Shown: positions 18,500 to 26,426, numbered from the stretch's first letter. The stretch is 64,000 nucleotides of DNA from Providencia rettgeri (GCA_900455085.1 UGTZ01000001.1:526501-590500), one strand, 5' to 3'. Numbers and translations are program-made. The notes: a model not told the origin generated them from the sequence alone.

Positions 18500-19199
18500 A
18501 CTCGCTTAAACTCAATAACCCACACCCACGGATTACTTTCATAATTACAGTCAGGCTTACTAACCGAATCCCATAAGTGACGAAACCAACAAAATGCATC
18601 AGTACTGCCGCCAGTTAATTCTCTCTCCAGTGGATAGCCTTCTGCTTTAAAATCATCATCGCTAGCTTCTTGTAGGCGCTCCACTCGAACATCGGTAATT
18701 TCTAGTGTTATGCGTGAGGCCCAGCGAGGCATATGTATTGATGGACGCCATGTTCCTTCGTATTTGTGGTTATCAGTATGAGGTTTCCAGTCAGCATCAT
18801 CAGGGATTGACCATAGGCCATAATCACCGTCTTTTTGCTCACAAGAGGCTTTATAAATTCTTGCTGCTTGTTCTTCACCAGCTTTAAGAATATTGTTATT
18901 CCAATCGACACAAACCCCATCTTCATTACCAAGTAATGCAAAAGTTTCACGAACCCAAAGGCGATCGCCAACTCTACCGTGCGGACAGGCAATGCCTGCA
19001 ATGCCAGCCCATACACCATCGTTATCCTGCATCATATCTTTGATATTAATCATGGACTGACATATATTACTAGGCCACCATATACCACCGTTTTATTTGG
19101 TTTTGGCTGTGGTTTCATGATTCTACGAGTTTGAGTTTTACGGCCATCAAGGATGGCGCGTACCATTTCAGTATTAAAAATAATTCCGCGCTCTTTCAT
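18496..19199 (-). pseudogene. ASCH-like phage protein, split into two frames
   Basis: The N-terminal frame (ATG 19199, 49 residues, too short for most gene callers) reads MKERGIIFNTEMVRAILDGR and continues KTQTRR, the classic opening of this phage family. The main body (185 residues from 19053) has GRVGDRLWVRETFAL, SIHMPRWASRITLEI and NPWVWVIEFKRV. They meet at an ATGA overlap at 19050-19053. Either a single base was lost near 19050 or the protein is made as two coupled chains. ASCH domains bind RNA or modified nucleotides; the role in phages is unknown. Confidence 0.65.
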
Positions 19200-19200
19200 G

Positions 19201-19656
19201 TCAGCCACCTATGCGTGTAGCAGTTCTAATGCGCTCATAAACCTCACTAGCTTGGATCCGTTCATCACCAACATCACAGGCGCAGAAATATTCAAATGCA
19301 GCTTTTTCAGCTTCCTTATGCGCTTTGAGGAATTTCGCCTTTAGTTTTGCTGCATCTGGTCTTAGCCATGAACAAACGGGACCATCTTCTGATTCAGAAA
19401 TACCACCAATAAACCAGCCATCACCTTGAGGTTTGCTAGGTACCCACCCTGAAATATCACACTGGCCATCTTCAAAATAGAGTTTGAATGTTGGGTGGTT
19501 TTCATCAATATCACCATCCATATAGACATTACAGATTTCAAGGCAGTTGTTATCAAACCATTGCTTTAAATATTCAACATCTTCACTTACTGGGATTTGT
19601 GAATGAGCCCAGTAGCCAAGTTCATCGCGTTCCACTAATTCAGGTTTAATAGACAT
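19201..19656 (-). CDS. Hypothetical early phage protein
   Basis: 151 residues, soluble and acidic, with a tryptophan-rich middle (CDISGWVPSKPQGDGWFIGG) that resembles host-modifier-type proteins of lambdoid phages. GGAGG lies five bases before ATG 19656. The stop abuts the ASCH gene, so the two are co-transcribed. I do not recognise a family. Confidence 0.6.
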   Translation of the reverse strand: MSIKPELVERDELGYWAHSQIPVSEDVEYLKQWFDNNCLEICNVYMDGDIDENHPTFKLYFEDGQCDISGWVPSKPQGDGWFIGGISESEDGPVCSWLRPDAAKLKAKFLKAHKEAEKAAFEYFCACDVGDERIQASEVYERIRTATRIGG

Positions 19657-19665
19657 ATGCACCTC

Positions 19666-19869
19666 CTACACAATAATTCTGTAAACTGAATTAACTGTTT
19701 GTATATAACCATCAGTTAAATAAGTATCGATATTAACTACTGGTGATGTATGTATTTGAGCACCATTAAAGAAGCGTTTTTTTGTGTCATTATAAACATG
19801 GCCATCAGCACCATTGGCGTTAACTGATTCGAGCAATATATCTGCATCAAATTTAATTTCATTGGACAT
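19666..19869 (-). CDS. Hypothetical small phage protein
   Basis: 67 residues from ATG 19869 (GAGAGG upstream): MSNEIKFDADILLESVNANG. No domain recognised. It is followed nine bases later by the next leftward gene. Confidence 0.5.
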   Translation of the reverse strand: MSNEIKFDADILLESVNANGADGHVYNDTKKRFFNGAQIHTSPVVNIDTYLTDGYIQTVNSVYRIIV

Positions 19870-19882
19870 AATCAGCCTCTCA

Positions 19883-20041
19883 TTAATCCCAACCATTGCT
19901 ATAACAAATACCTTCTGGTGACTCATCCCACACCAAGAGACTCCCACCGTAATAAAGCGCTAAGACTAATTTGTCGAAACGGGAATATGCTTTAACTACT
20001 TTCTTACCTAAAATCCTGTCATCTACCTTACCCCAATTAAC
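19883..20041 (-). pseudogene. Small ORF or gene remnant without a start codon
   Basis: A 52-codon frame reads VNWGKVDDRILGKKVVKAYS and then RFDKLVLALYYGGSLLVWD, ending EGICYSNGWD. Its composition is clearly protein-like, yet no ATG, GTG or TTG precedes it before a stop. Its 5' end overlaps the end of the neighbouring gene. It may be a fragment whose start was lost, or joined by a frame break to the upstream gene. Confidence 0.35.
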
Positions 20042-20658
20042 TCATAAACATTATTACCATCCTGCAGTAGAGGTTCACTCTTGTAACCATCTGTACGTTG
20101 CATACTCAAATGGAAACTATAATCACAGCTATATGCGCTAACTGAATTAGACGAGTATCTTGATGTTGATCTTTCTTCTGGATGTATGCCGACTTGAATA
20201 AACCCATCATGCTCATCATTAATAAAGACTTGCGGTGACTCCCATTGGTTTTCCATTGCTGATTCACTATTATCTTCAATAAAAGCTTCCCACAGATCAG
20301 AGGCTTTGATGTATTTAGGACACTCTTCGTCACTTGTGAAATCTTTTACTAAAGCAATAACCTTTTCTTGTAAATCAGCTTCAATGCCTGAGTTTTCCCA
20401 AGAGTTACGCATTTTCTCAGCAACCAGCGTGTTGTATTTTTTCAAATCAACCACATCCTCTATATTCGCAGGTAATGCACCCTCCATTGCCTTATTAAAA
20501 GCCTTACCGAAATCTCCATAGGAACGAAAGGCATCATCAACAACACTGGTAAATAATTTAGTGATGCCTTTATCAATAATTTCTACTGCTTGTTCGCTAT
20601 TTGCAAACTCAACACAACGCTGAGTTAATAATTCACTTAATGTTAGTTCTTTAGACAT
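20023..20658 (-). CDS. Hypothetical early phage protein
   Basis: 211 residues from ATG 20658, preceded by the recurring leader motif GTGTGGAGT. The N-terminal half is helical, the C-terminal half strand-rich (SAYSCDYSFHLSMQRTDGYK). No family recognised. Leftward early operon. Confidence 0.6.
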   Translation of the reverse strand: MSKELTLSELLTQRCVEFANSEQAVEIIDKGITKLFTSVVDDAFRSYGDFGKAFNKAMEGALPANIEDVVDLKKYNTLVAEKMRNSWENSGIEADLQEKVIALVKDFTSDEECPKYIKASDLWEAFIEDNSESAMENQWESPQVFINDEHDGFIQVGIHPEERSTSRYSSNSVSAYSCDYSFHLSMQRTDGYKSEPLLQDGNNVYELIGVR

Positions 20659-20739
20659 AATTAATACTCCACACAATTTAGATAATAAGAGCCCGTCTCT
20701 TAATAAAGAGAATTAAATTCCTTGGTGTTGGTTAAATAG

Positions 20740-21642
20740 TTACTCTGCTTCTTCTTTGTATTTTAATAATTCAATTAATAACTCAATGGTGTCTATCATA
20801 TAAAACATAAATAAAGAATTAACATGCCGATGACGGAAAACTCTATCACCATCACAGTCAACTTCACTAATTGGTTTTATTCCCTTGAATTCGAAGTTAT
20901 CACTTAATTTAAAGACAATATCTAGGGTTGATAATTCCAATAGGCTGACACGAAATCCATTTGATAGACTCTCACTTAATTCGCGTTGGACATAGTGCAG
21001 TTCAGCGTCGTATTTAACAGACTCTAATTTTTTCTCCACTTTTCTTTGCAGCAAGTAGAAGTTACAAGGATATAACTTCCCGCCAAAGCAGTCTGCTGGT
21101 GGTTCATTGTTTATGTAGTTAATCAGGCGAGTTGTTATACCGTTCTTAGCATCATCAACATGGATTGTTTCTGTTTTTACCGAACCGCAAGCCTTAATTA
21201 AGCATCTAACAAGAGCTTGGTGCTCTGGTTTGCGAGTGCTCGATACAATAAGAAAACCTTTTTTAACGTGATAAAGGGCGGTGATGATTTTTGTTTTAGT
21301 TAAAGCAACTTTAAGCATCTCCTCTATAGCGATTCGTTTTACTTCCGTTTCATTTAAGTCATTAGCGCCTTGCTCTTTCAATTTCTCAATACGTCTATTA
21401 ACTTCAAATGCGATAGCCGATTTAGGAATTATCTTTTCATCAATACGAAAAGTAATAATATAGCCACCTTCAATTGGCGTAACTAATTCACCAGTGATTT
21501 TATTAGGAATAAATCCGTAGCTAATAGAATGTGATTCTAAAATATCAACAAAAGGTAATTCTTTTAAATGCTCTTCTAAAATTTCAGCGCTAGGTAATTC
21601 AGCCTTAAAAATAACACAGCTAGTTATTGGAAAACGTTTCAT
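20740..21642 (-). CDS. RdgC-like recombination-associated protein
   Basis: 300 residues, the length of E. coli RdgC, a ring-forming DNA-binding protein that modulates RecA. Family-like features are the N-terminal strand-helix repeats, a middle EKIIPKSAIAFEVNRRIEKL resembling RdgC's [20 protein letters not shown], and a C-terminal IDTIELLIELL. Identity is low, so the assignment rests on overall pattern. I preferred ATG 21642 (GAGGA upstream) over a TTG five codons earlier. A GTGTGGAGT motif lies in its leader. Confidence 0.65.
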   Translation of the reverse strand: MKRFPITSCVIFKAELPSAEILEEHLKELPFVDILESHSISYGFIPNKITGELVTPIEGGYIITFRIDEKIIPKSAIAFEVNRRIEKLKEQGANDLNETEVKRIAIEEMLKVALTKTKIITALYHVKKGFLIVSSTRKPEHQALVRCLIKACGSVKTETIHVDDAKNGITTRLINYINNEPPADCFGGKLYPCNFYLLQRKVEKKLESVKYDAELHYVQRELSESLSNGFRVSLLELSTLDIVFKLSDNFEFKGIKPISEVDCDGDRVFRHRHVNSLFMFYMIDTIELLIELLKYKEEAE

Positions 21643-21836
21643 TCGTTTTTTCCTCAAGTATAATTAACTCCACACGTAATAAATAAGACCACTGACAAAT
21701 AATGAATATATTTACCTAGTATGAACACTGAACATCAGTGGTCTTATGTATTATGAAAAAGGGTGGCTACTGAATAGAACATTATCATCAACCTCGTAGT
21801 GTGGAAGATTCAGGTCGCCACCAAAACTATCAATAA

Positions 21837-22022
21837 CTACTTACTAGCACTGGCGTTTTTTTCATCCTGAATACGTTTATAAATTTCCTCACGGTGTACA
21901 GCCACATTCTTTGGTGCTTCAACACCTATTCGGACCTGATTACCGCGAACCCCTAGAACAGAAACTTCAATTTCATCACCTATTTTTAGGGTTTCCCCGA
22001 CTCTACGTGTCAAAATAAGCAT
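21837..22022 (-). CDS. csrA: Phage-encoded CsrA RNA-binding regulator
   Basis: A 61-residue protein starting MLILTRRVGETLKIGDEIEV, like host CsrA. The RNA-contact residues at both ends are present: the LTRR strand and R44 in VAVHREEIYKRIQ, with the core GNQVRIGVEAPK. CsrA dimers bind GGA motifs in mRNA leaders to block or stabilise messages. ATG 22022 gives the canonical N-terminus; the longer frame to 22136 is an upstream extension. It sits between the RdgC-like gene and a rightward small ORF. Its presence in a prophage suggests control of host or phage translation. It differs from E. coli CsrA at many positions, so it is not a recent host capture. Confidence 0.9.
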   Translation of the reverse strand: MLILTRRVGETLKIGDEIEVSVLGVRGNQVRIGVEAPKNVAVHREEIYKRIQDEKNASASK

Positions 22023-22046
22023 ACGTCCCTCTCCACTACTCCACAT
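22023..22046 (-). promoter_or_regulatory. csrA leader with three GGA motifs over the ribosome site
   Basis: Just upstream of the start the message reads TGGAGTAGTGGAGAGGGACG: three GGA trinucleotides within 20 bases, the last merging with the Shine-Dalgarno sequence. Host csrA is autorepressed through such sites, so autoregulation is plausible here. Confidence 0.45.
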
Positions 22047-22129
22047 GAAAATTAGTGCCTGGTTATTTAGCCACATCAGGCGGCTGTGGTACTCTTGGAA
22101 GTTCCTACACAACCAAGAAGGTATAAATA

Positions 22130-22345
22130 ATGTCATTTAAAGATATAGTTCAAAGCCATACTATTGAGCTTGGTGATCTACTTCGACAACTTGAAGGTTA
22201 TCCCCTTGAAACCCGTGTTTATTTCGGTGGCCTTGATTTTTACCGCATAAATCAACAGGGCGAAAATCTTATTCAAATTGAATTTAATCAGTCGGTTTAT
22301 CGGACAACCGAAGATCTCTTGGTGGTTGAAGACCATTCAAAATAG
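22130..22345 (+). CDS. Hypothetical small protein opposite in direction to the operon
   Basis: 71 residues, preceded by AAGAAGGT eight bases before the ATG. It reads as natural protein (VYFGGLDFYRINQQGENLIQ). It is divergent from csrA and its 3' end overlaps the next leftward gene by about 60 bases. No family recognised. Moderate doubt remains because everything around it is on the other strand. Confidence 0.5.
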   Translation: MSFKDIVQSHTIELGDLLRQLEGYPLETRVYFGGLDFYRINQQGENLIQIEFNQSVYRTTEDLLVVEDHSK

Positions 22346-22925
22346 CTGCCGCATATACATTGGCTTTTGCATAATTAACGGGGGCGTAGCTTTCCTCTAT
22401 TCTCCCGTCGATAACTCGATTAAATTGCACTTCATTCTTACCTAGCTGAATAATCCATGAAGCCGGATATTTTTCAGGGTGTAAAATGTGCTGTATAGTT
22501 GGTTTCCAAGCATTTAGTGAATTTAATTTGTTATCAACGCCTATTGGTGCAGCGCGTGAGGGCTCTTTAATTGCCTCAGATAAGCGAAAAAGAAAATCAC
22601 TAGGTTTAAATTCCATCGTAACGTTATTGTCAGGATCAGAATTTACTTTCATATCGCAAAGCTTATTTACAAATTCTGTATTATTGATGGCTAGATAAAT
22701 AAGGTCTTTAAATAACTGCTCATCAATAGTTACCAAATTGCTAGTGGTTGAACTAACCATTGAATATTGGTTTTTTGCCTCTTCTAATGCTTGATCAAGG
22801 GCAGTAACAATCTGATCTTGCGTTCCGTCCTTTAGCCATTTAACTGCCATACGTCCGCTTTTTGGTTCTTGCTTGAACTCCCAGCGAATATCAGTATTTT
22901 GCTCATCTATTACAGTGACTTTCAT
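22284..22925 (-). CDS. Hypothetical early phage protein
   Basis: 213 residues, soluble, with a helical middle and a C-terminal KANVYAAAILNGLQPPRDL. No recognised domain. It follows the small coiled-coil gene in the leftward operon. Confidence 0.6.
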   Translation of the reverse strand: MKVTVIDEQNTDIRWEFKQEPKSGRMAVKWLKDGTQDQIVTALDQALEEAKNQYSMVSSTTSNLVTIDEQLFKDLIYLAINNTEFVNKLCDMKVNSDPDNNVTMEFKPSDFLFRLSEAIKEPSRAAPIGVDNKLNSLNAWKPTIQHILHPEKYPASWIIQLGKNEVQFNRVIDGRIEESYAPVNYAKANVYAAAILNGLQPPRDLRLSDKPTD

Positions 22926-22942
22926 CCTGAATACCCCACGAG

Positions 22943-23174
22943 TTAGGCGCTAATGGTGACTTTACAGCGTTCCTGCTGATCGAAGATTTCATCATCAAGC
23001 TTTTCAATCTTGCGCTGCAGTTCGGCCTTGTCTTGTTCAAACTGAGCTTGTTTAGCTTTAAGAGATTCAAGAGTTTTGAATTCAGCGGCTTTTTTTTAGA
23101 ATCCAAGCCTGAGCGTCTTCCTGCGACATTGGCACACTAAAAGTGACAATTGGTTCGTTTGAATTGAGTTGCAT
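22943..23174 (-). pseudogene. Small coiled-coil early phage protein, +1 break in an A8 run
   Basis: ATG 23174 (GGGAG upstream) starts MQLNSNEPIVTFSVPMSQED and reaches AWILKK, where an A8 run (T8 on the plus strand, 23090-23097) shifts the frame. With seven A the reading continues AAEFKTLESLKAKQAQFEQD to a stop at 22943, giving 76 residues with a clear heptad pattern. It is the first gene of the leftward operon after PL. The 232-base length equals 77 codons plus one base, which supports a single insertion. Confidence 0.65.
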
Positions 23175-23201
23175 GATTAGCTCCCTTTCTTTGTTTTATT
23201 T

Positions 23202-23257
23202 AATGTAGGATATCCGACATTAAGATGTCAAGCAAAAATGTAGGAAAACTTACATTT
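23202..23257 (-). promoter_or_regulatory. Leftward early promoter PL with two operators
   Basis: On the minus strand TTGACA (23231-23226) and TACATT (23207-23202) are 18 bases apart. The operator AATGTnGGATATCCnACATT (23202-23221) overlaps the -10 element. A second palindrome with AAATGTA/TACATTT arms lies at 23236-23257. The same operator consensus recurs beside cro, so CI and Cro should act at both. Confidence 0.75.
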
Positions 23258-23374
23258 ATTTGTTTTTATCTTAAAGAGAGTAATGGCAAAGAAATAGTTT
23301 GTGCTACTAAAATGAGGAATTCATATGGGGAAATACAGAGGAGAGGACAGGATGGCTCTATCCTCTTATTTGAT

Positions 23375-24022
23375 TTAAAAATCAATAAGGACTTGTTTAA
23401 CTACACCAACAATTCGGCAATTTTCATCAAAATCAATTGTTTTGTATAGCGGATTTAACGGAACTAAGTATCTATTAGGCCAGTCTTCTACGAATTTTTT
23501 TAAGGTGGCTTCTGTCCCTCCATGGATATAAGCAACTACAATTTTTCCATTAATAGAGGAAAATCGACTAATATCTGGCTCAACAATCACAATAGATCCA
23601 TCAGGGATAGATGCCTCTTTAACTATTGTAGTCATGGATGTTCCATTAACACGTAAAGCAAATGCCTCACTAGAGAGACTAAGCGTTGTCGTGATGTATT
23701 CATCAACATCATCAGGACAAATACCTGATTCAGTATCAGTCCAACAACCAGCTTGAACCCACGATAATACAGGTAATTCACGAATTTTAACTGATGTGCC
23801 TTTTATAAAATGAGCGTCAGGGCTTCCCGTACCTTCAACTAGCCATATAGGGTTGCAGTTTAGGGCTTCAGCCAAGGATTGTAGATTTGCACCATTGGGT
23901 TGGTAATCATCTTTTTCCCATCCCGTAACAGTGACACGATTTACACCAGCGGTTTTAGCTAGTGCTTCTTGTGTAAGTTTTAGTTCTCTTCGCCTTTCGC
24001 GAATTCTATCTCCCATGCTCAT
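23375..24022 (-). CDS. cI: CI-type prophage repressor, LexA/S24 fold
   Basis: 215 residues. The N-terminal XRE helix-turn-helix includes LTQEALAKTAGVNRVTVTGW. The C-terminal S24 peptidase domain has the self-cleavage site A91-G92 (WVQAGCW), the nucleophile S129 (NGTSMTT) and the general-base lysine K175 (ATLKKF). It maintains lysogeny and should be inactivated by RecA-stimulated autocleavage under DNA damage. It is flanked by PL/OL and PR/OR and divergent from cro, as in lambdoid phages. Confidence 0.95.
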   Translation of the reverse strand: MSMGDRIRERRRELKLTQEALAKTAGVNRVTVTGWEKDDYQPNGANLQSLAEALNCNPIWLVEGTGSPDAHFIKGTSVKIRELPVLSWVQAGCWTDTESGICPDDVDEYITTTLSLSSEAFALRVNGTSMTTIVKEASIPDGSIVIVEPDISRFSSINGKIVVAYIHGGTEATLKKFVEDWPNRYLVPLNPLYKTIDFDENCRIVGVVKQVLIDF

Positions 24023-24086
24023 GTAGGATAGCCTACCATGATTTTATGTAAGTTTCTTGACATTATTATGTTGGATATCCTACATT
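24020..24086 (+). promoter_or_regulatory. Rightward early promoter PR with operators, and cI start region
   Basis: TTGACA (24057-24062) and TACATT (24081-24086) are 18 bases apart, the same geometry as PL. The operator ATGTTGGATATCCTACAT lies at 24068-24085 within the promoter. A related site, ATGTAGGATA then CCTAC, lies at 24021-24036 across the cI start. Confidence 0.75.
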
Positions 24087-24117
24087 ATGTTTAAACAATA
24101 TATCGTGGGGTACGAAA

Positions 24118-24312
24118 ATGAAAAAAAATGATGTTCTTTCTTACTTTGGTGGTTCATGTAATACCGCTAAAGCGCTGGGTATTAAACATCCATCAGTTAG
24201 CGGTTGGGGAGATATTATCCCTCAAGGAAGAGCCTACCAAATTGAAAAAATTACAAAGGGAAAGCTTAAATTCGATCCCAGTCTTTATCAAAACAATATC
24301 AAAGCTAATTAA
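24118..24312 (+). CDS. cro: Cro-like repressor
   Basis: A 64-residue HTH protein divergent from cI. The DNA-binding helices are in NTAKALGIKHPSVSGWGDII, followed by a short C-terminal tail. It should compete with CI at the shared operators and commit the phage to lytic growth. GGGG lies upstream. A second frame over the same bases is a shadow. Confidence 0.85.
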   Translation: MKKNDVLSYFGGSCNTAKALGIKHPSVSGWGDIIPQGRAYQIEKITKGKLKFDPSLYQNNIKAN

Positions 24313-24348
24313 TTAAGTTAACTACCAGAAAAAAAAGGAATTGTAGAT

Positions 24349-24810
24349 ATGTGCAATCAAACACTTAAAGAAGTTGTTAAAGGAATGTGCAAAGGATATC
24401 CGAACGGACGTGCAGGAATGGCTGGCGCATTAGGTATGTCAGAAAACACATTTAACAACAAATTATATGAAAAAAATGGCTGTCGTTTCTTTGAACTTCA
24501 AGAATTAGAAGAAATGGAGATGTTATCAGGAACAGCGTTGCTATTTGAATATCTCAAAGGAAAACGAAATCAGATTGAAGCAGGAAAAATCAAGGCCGAG
24601 CCGTTAGATAAGGTGGATTTGTTCGAAATTCGAATGAATTTAGACGCTAAGTACGGTTCGCTGTACGCATTGATGCAAAAGTGTGTTGCTGCTGGTTTTG
24701 CTACGGATGAAAAGCTAAGGGCAATGGAGAGGGACTTAGGTGAAATATTTTCGTATTCAAAGGGATTTTTAGAATCATTTAAAACTGTATATAGGGCTGA
24801 GAAACCATGA
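24349..24810 (+). CDS. CII-like phage regulatory protein (CP76 family)
   Basis: 153 residues. The N-terminal part resembles the HTH of the Phage_CP76/CII family (MAGALGMSENTFNNKLY) and the C-terminal helices suggest oligomerisation. It lies directly after cro, the position of the lysogeny activator CII. Target promoters are not evident. Confidence 0.65.
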   Translation: MCNQTLKEVVKGMCKGYPNGRAGMAGALGMSENTFNNKLYEKNGCRFFELQELEEMEMLSGTALLFEYLKGKRNQIEAGKIKAEPLDKVDLFEIRMNLDAKYGSLYALMQKCVAAGFATDEKLRAMERDLGEIFSYSKGFLESFKTVYRAEKP

Positions 24811-24881
24811 TTTCACTAAGAGAGGGTGGCGCTCAGGATATGCGGTCCCGAGCGCCGAGCGTCAAAACAAAGTGTGGAGTA

Positions 24882-25106
24882 ATGAACGCTATGAACAGTT
24901 TAAATCAGTTACAGCCAAGAAAGCAATTTAAGTGTTTGCTTACTTCTAAAAGTGACTCAATTCAATATGTAGAGATCATAACGTTAGCTGATGAATCAGG
25001 CAACTACCAGACTAAACAACAATTGGTAGACAAAGATAGCAGTGAATTCAAACGTTGTTGGGCTGAATACTATTTCCGTAGTGGGAGAGGGGGACATGTC
25101 CAATGA
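24882..25106 (+). CDS. Hypothetical early phage protein
   Basis: 74 residues from ATG 24882, preceded by the GTGTGGAGT leader motif. It reads QFKCLLTSKSDSIQYVEIIT and is rich in polar residues. A longer frame from 24807 lacks a better ribosome site. Its end overlaps the next gene by eleven bases. Confidence 0.5.
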   Translation: MNAMNSLNQLQPRKQFKCLLTSKSDSIQYVEIITLADESGNYQTKQQLVDKDSSEFKRCWAEYYFRSGRGGHVQ

Positions 25107-25278
25107 AAAGCATAAAAACCTTAACCGTTACTTCCGAGATAGGCGCGGTATCGTCGTTAAAGTCATTGAGTGGGATCCGTACCAAAAGCGGGTCATCTTC
25201 ATGTGGGGCGATTATCCACATCGGTGCTTTGTTCCACTTTGGTTATTTCAGCGTGATTACACAGAAGTCGAAGATTAA
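25096..25278 (+). CDS. DUF4222 family protein
   Basis: 60 residues starting MSNEKHKNLNRYFRDRRGIV, with VIEWDPYQKRVIFMWGDYPH following. These are the hallmarks of DUF4222, a small family seen next to phage replication genes. AGAGGGGGAC lies directly upstream. Function unknown. Confidence 0.65.
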   Translation: MSNEKHKNLNRYFRDRRGIVVKVIEWDPYQKRVIFMWGDYPHRCFVPLWLFQRDYTEVED

Positions 25279-25292
25279 AAGTGGTGATAGGT

Positions 25293-26426
25293 ATGGCAAC
25301 TAACACATTTGATGTTGTGCAAGCAATGTCAGGGCATAAAAACGTAATTGTTATACCTGTGCCTTACCTTGAGTTTTTTAAGGGTGATCAGCAAGCCCAT
25401 GCTTTGGCTGCAATACTGAATCAATTGGTATTTTGGTCAGGTGTTGCATCGAGTGCAGAAGAGGGGTGGTTTTATAAGAGCCATGAAGATCTTGCTGATG
25501 AAATTAAAGGGCTATCAGGCGAAGAGCAATCGCGTAGGCTGGTGGATAAATTACGTAAAAAATACTTCCCCGGCATCATTGAAACTAAGACTAAGAAAGT
25601 AAACGGTACTCCAGTAACGCACTATCGATTAGATGGTGATGCACTTATCTCAATGATTTTTCCTGCAATTTCTGAAACGTCGAAAATGAGGAATGGAAAC
25701 GTCGAAATCGACGAATCCAATCGTCGAAAATGCGGAATGGAAACCGCAGAAATGCAGAATCATGGAAACGTCGAAAATGCGGATTCCTATCTTTATACAG
25801 ATCTTAACTCAGATAATAACTTACAGATCAATAAATCCCTTTCGTCGCAGAATTCTAGCGAATCCAGCGACCAGTCAAAAATTGATTTTTTAAATCGTTA
25901 CCCAGAGGCGGTGATTTACAGCGCTAACTTCAAAAAATGGGGAACGGAAAAAGACTTAGAGTGTGCCCAATGGCTATTTGAACGGAAGCAATGGCTATTC
26001 AAAGAGCGTGGCATTGGTGAGCCTGATAAGCCTAACTTTACTGAATGGGCGAATACAGTTCGATTGATGCGTGAAATTGACGGGCGCAGCCACAAGGAAA
26101 TTTGCCAACTCTACAAGCGTATTACCCTCGATGATTTCTGGCATTCAGTCATTTTGTGTCCATCCAAACTTCGTGAGCAGTGGGAAAAGGTCATTGTTAA
26201 ATTTGCCAGTGGACAAAGAGTGAGTGTAGACCCCGTAGAACGTGACAATGCTTACACGCGGATCATTGGTTCTAGGTTAACACCTAAAAACCGCACTGAG
26301 GAAATTGCAGCTGAATTAGCAGGAAAACAAGGGGTTCGTAGCATGTCAGATTTTACGGGTCGTAAAGCATGGATGGGTATTTGGCAACAAGCAGTAGAGC
26401 AAGCAGCGAAAGAGGTGACAGCATGA
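25293..26426 (+). CDS. O-type phage replication initiation protein
   Basis: 377 residues. The N-terminal winged-helix region (residues about 25-125) resembles lambda-O/DnaT-like replication proteins. A low-complexity middle coded by five iterons follows, then a C-terminal domain (SANFKKWGTEKDLECAQWLF) typical of replication proteins that recruit host helicase. ATG 25293 fits better than the GTG at 25281. No dedicated helicase or DnaC-like gene follows, so host DnaB and DnaC are presumably used. Confidence 0.75.
   Translation: MATNTFDVVQAMSGHKNVIVIPVPYLEFFKGDQQAHALAAILNQLVFWSGVASSAEEGWFYKSHEDLADEIKGLSGEEQSRRLVDKLRKKYFPGIIETKTKKVNGTPVTHYRLDGDALISMIFPAISETSKMRNGNVEIDESNRRKCGMETAEMQNHGNVENADSYLYTDLNSDNNLQINKSLSSQNSSESSDQSKIDFLNRYPEAVIYSANFKKWGTEKDLECAQWLFERKQWLFKERGIGEPDKPNFTEWANTVRLMREIDGRSHKEICQLYKRITLDDFWHSVILCPSKLREQWEKVIVKFASGQRVSVDPVERDNAYTRIIGSRLTPKNRTEEIAAELAGKQGVRSMSDFTGRKAWMGIWQQAVEQAAKEVTA
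25676..25787 (+). repeat. Five iterons inside the replication gene: probable phage origin
   Basis: Copies of a 21-base unit AACGTCGAAAATGCGGAATGG start at 25676, 25698, 25720, 25742 and 25767. The first four are spaced exactly 22 bases. An AT-rich stretch follows (about 25788-25850). This is the arrangement of lambda ori within gene O. Confidence 0.75.

Noticed and set aside
23225..23449. Plus-strand ORF of 74 codons between PL and the cI end
   Set aside because: Its first part overlaps operators and its last part is antisense to the cI C-terminus; no clear ribosome site.
24128..24316. Alternative 62-codon frame over cro
   Set aside because: The 24118 frame has the HTH pattern and the expected position; this one is the +1 shadow.
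25103..25303. 66-codon frame over the DUF4222 gene
   Set aside because: DUF4222 motifs are in the other frame, which also has the better ribosome site.
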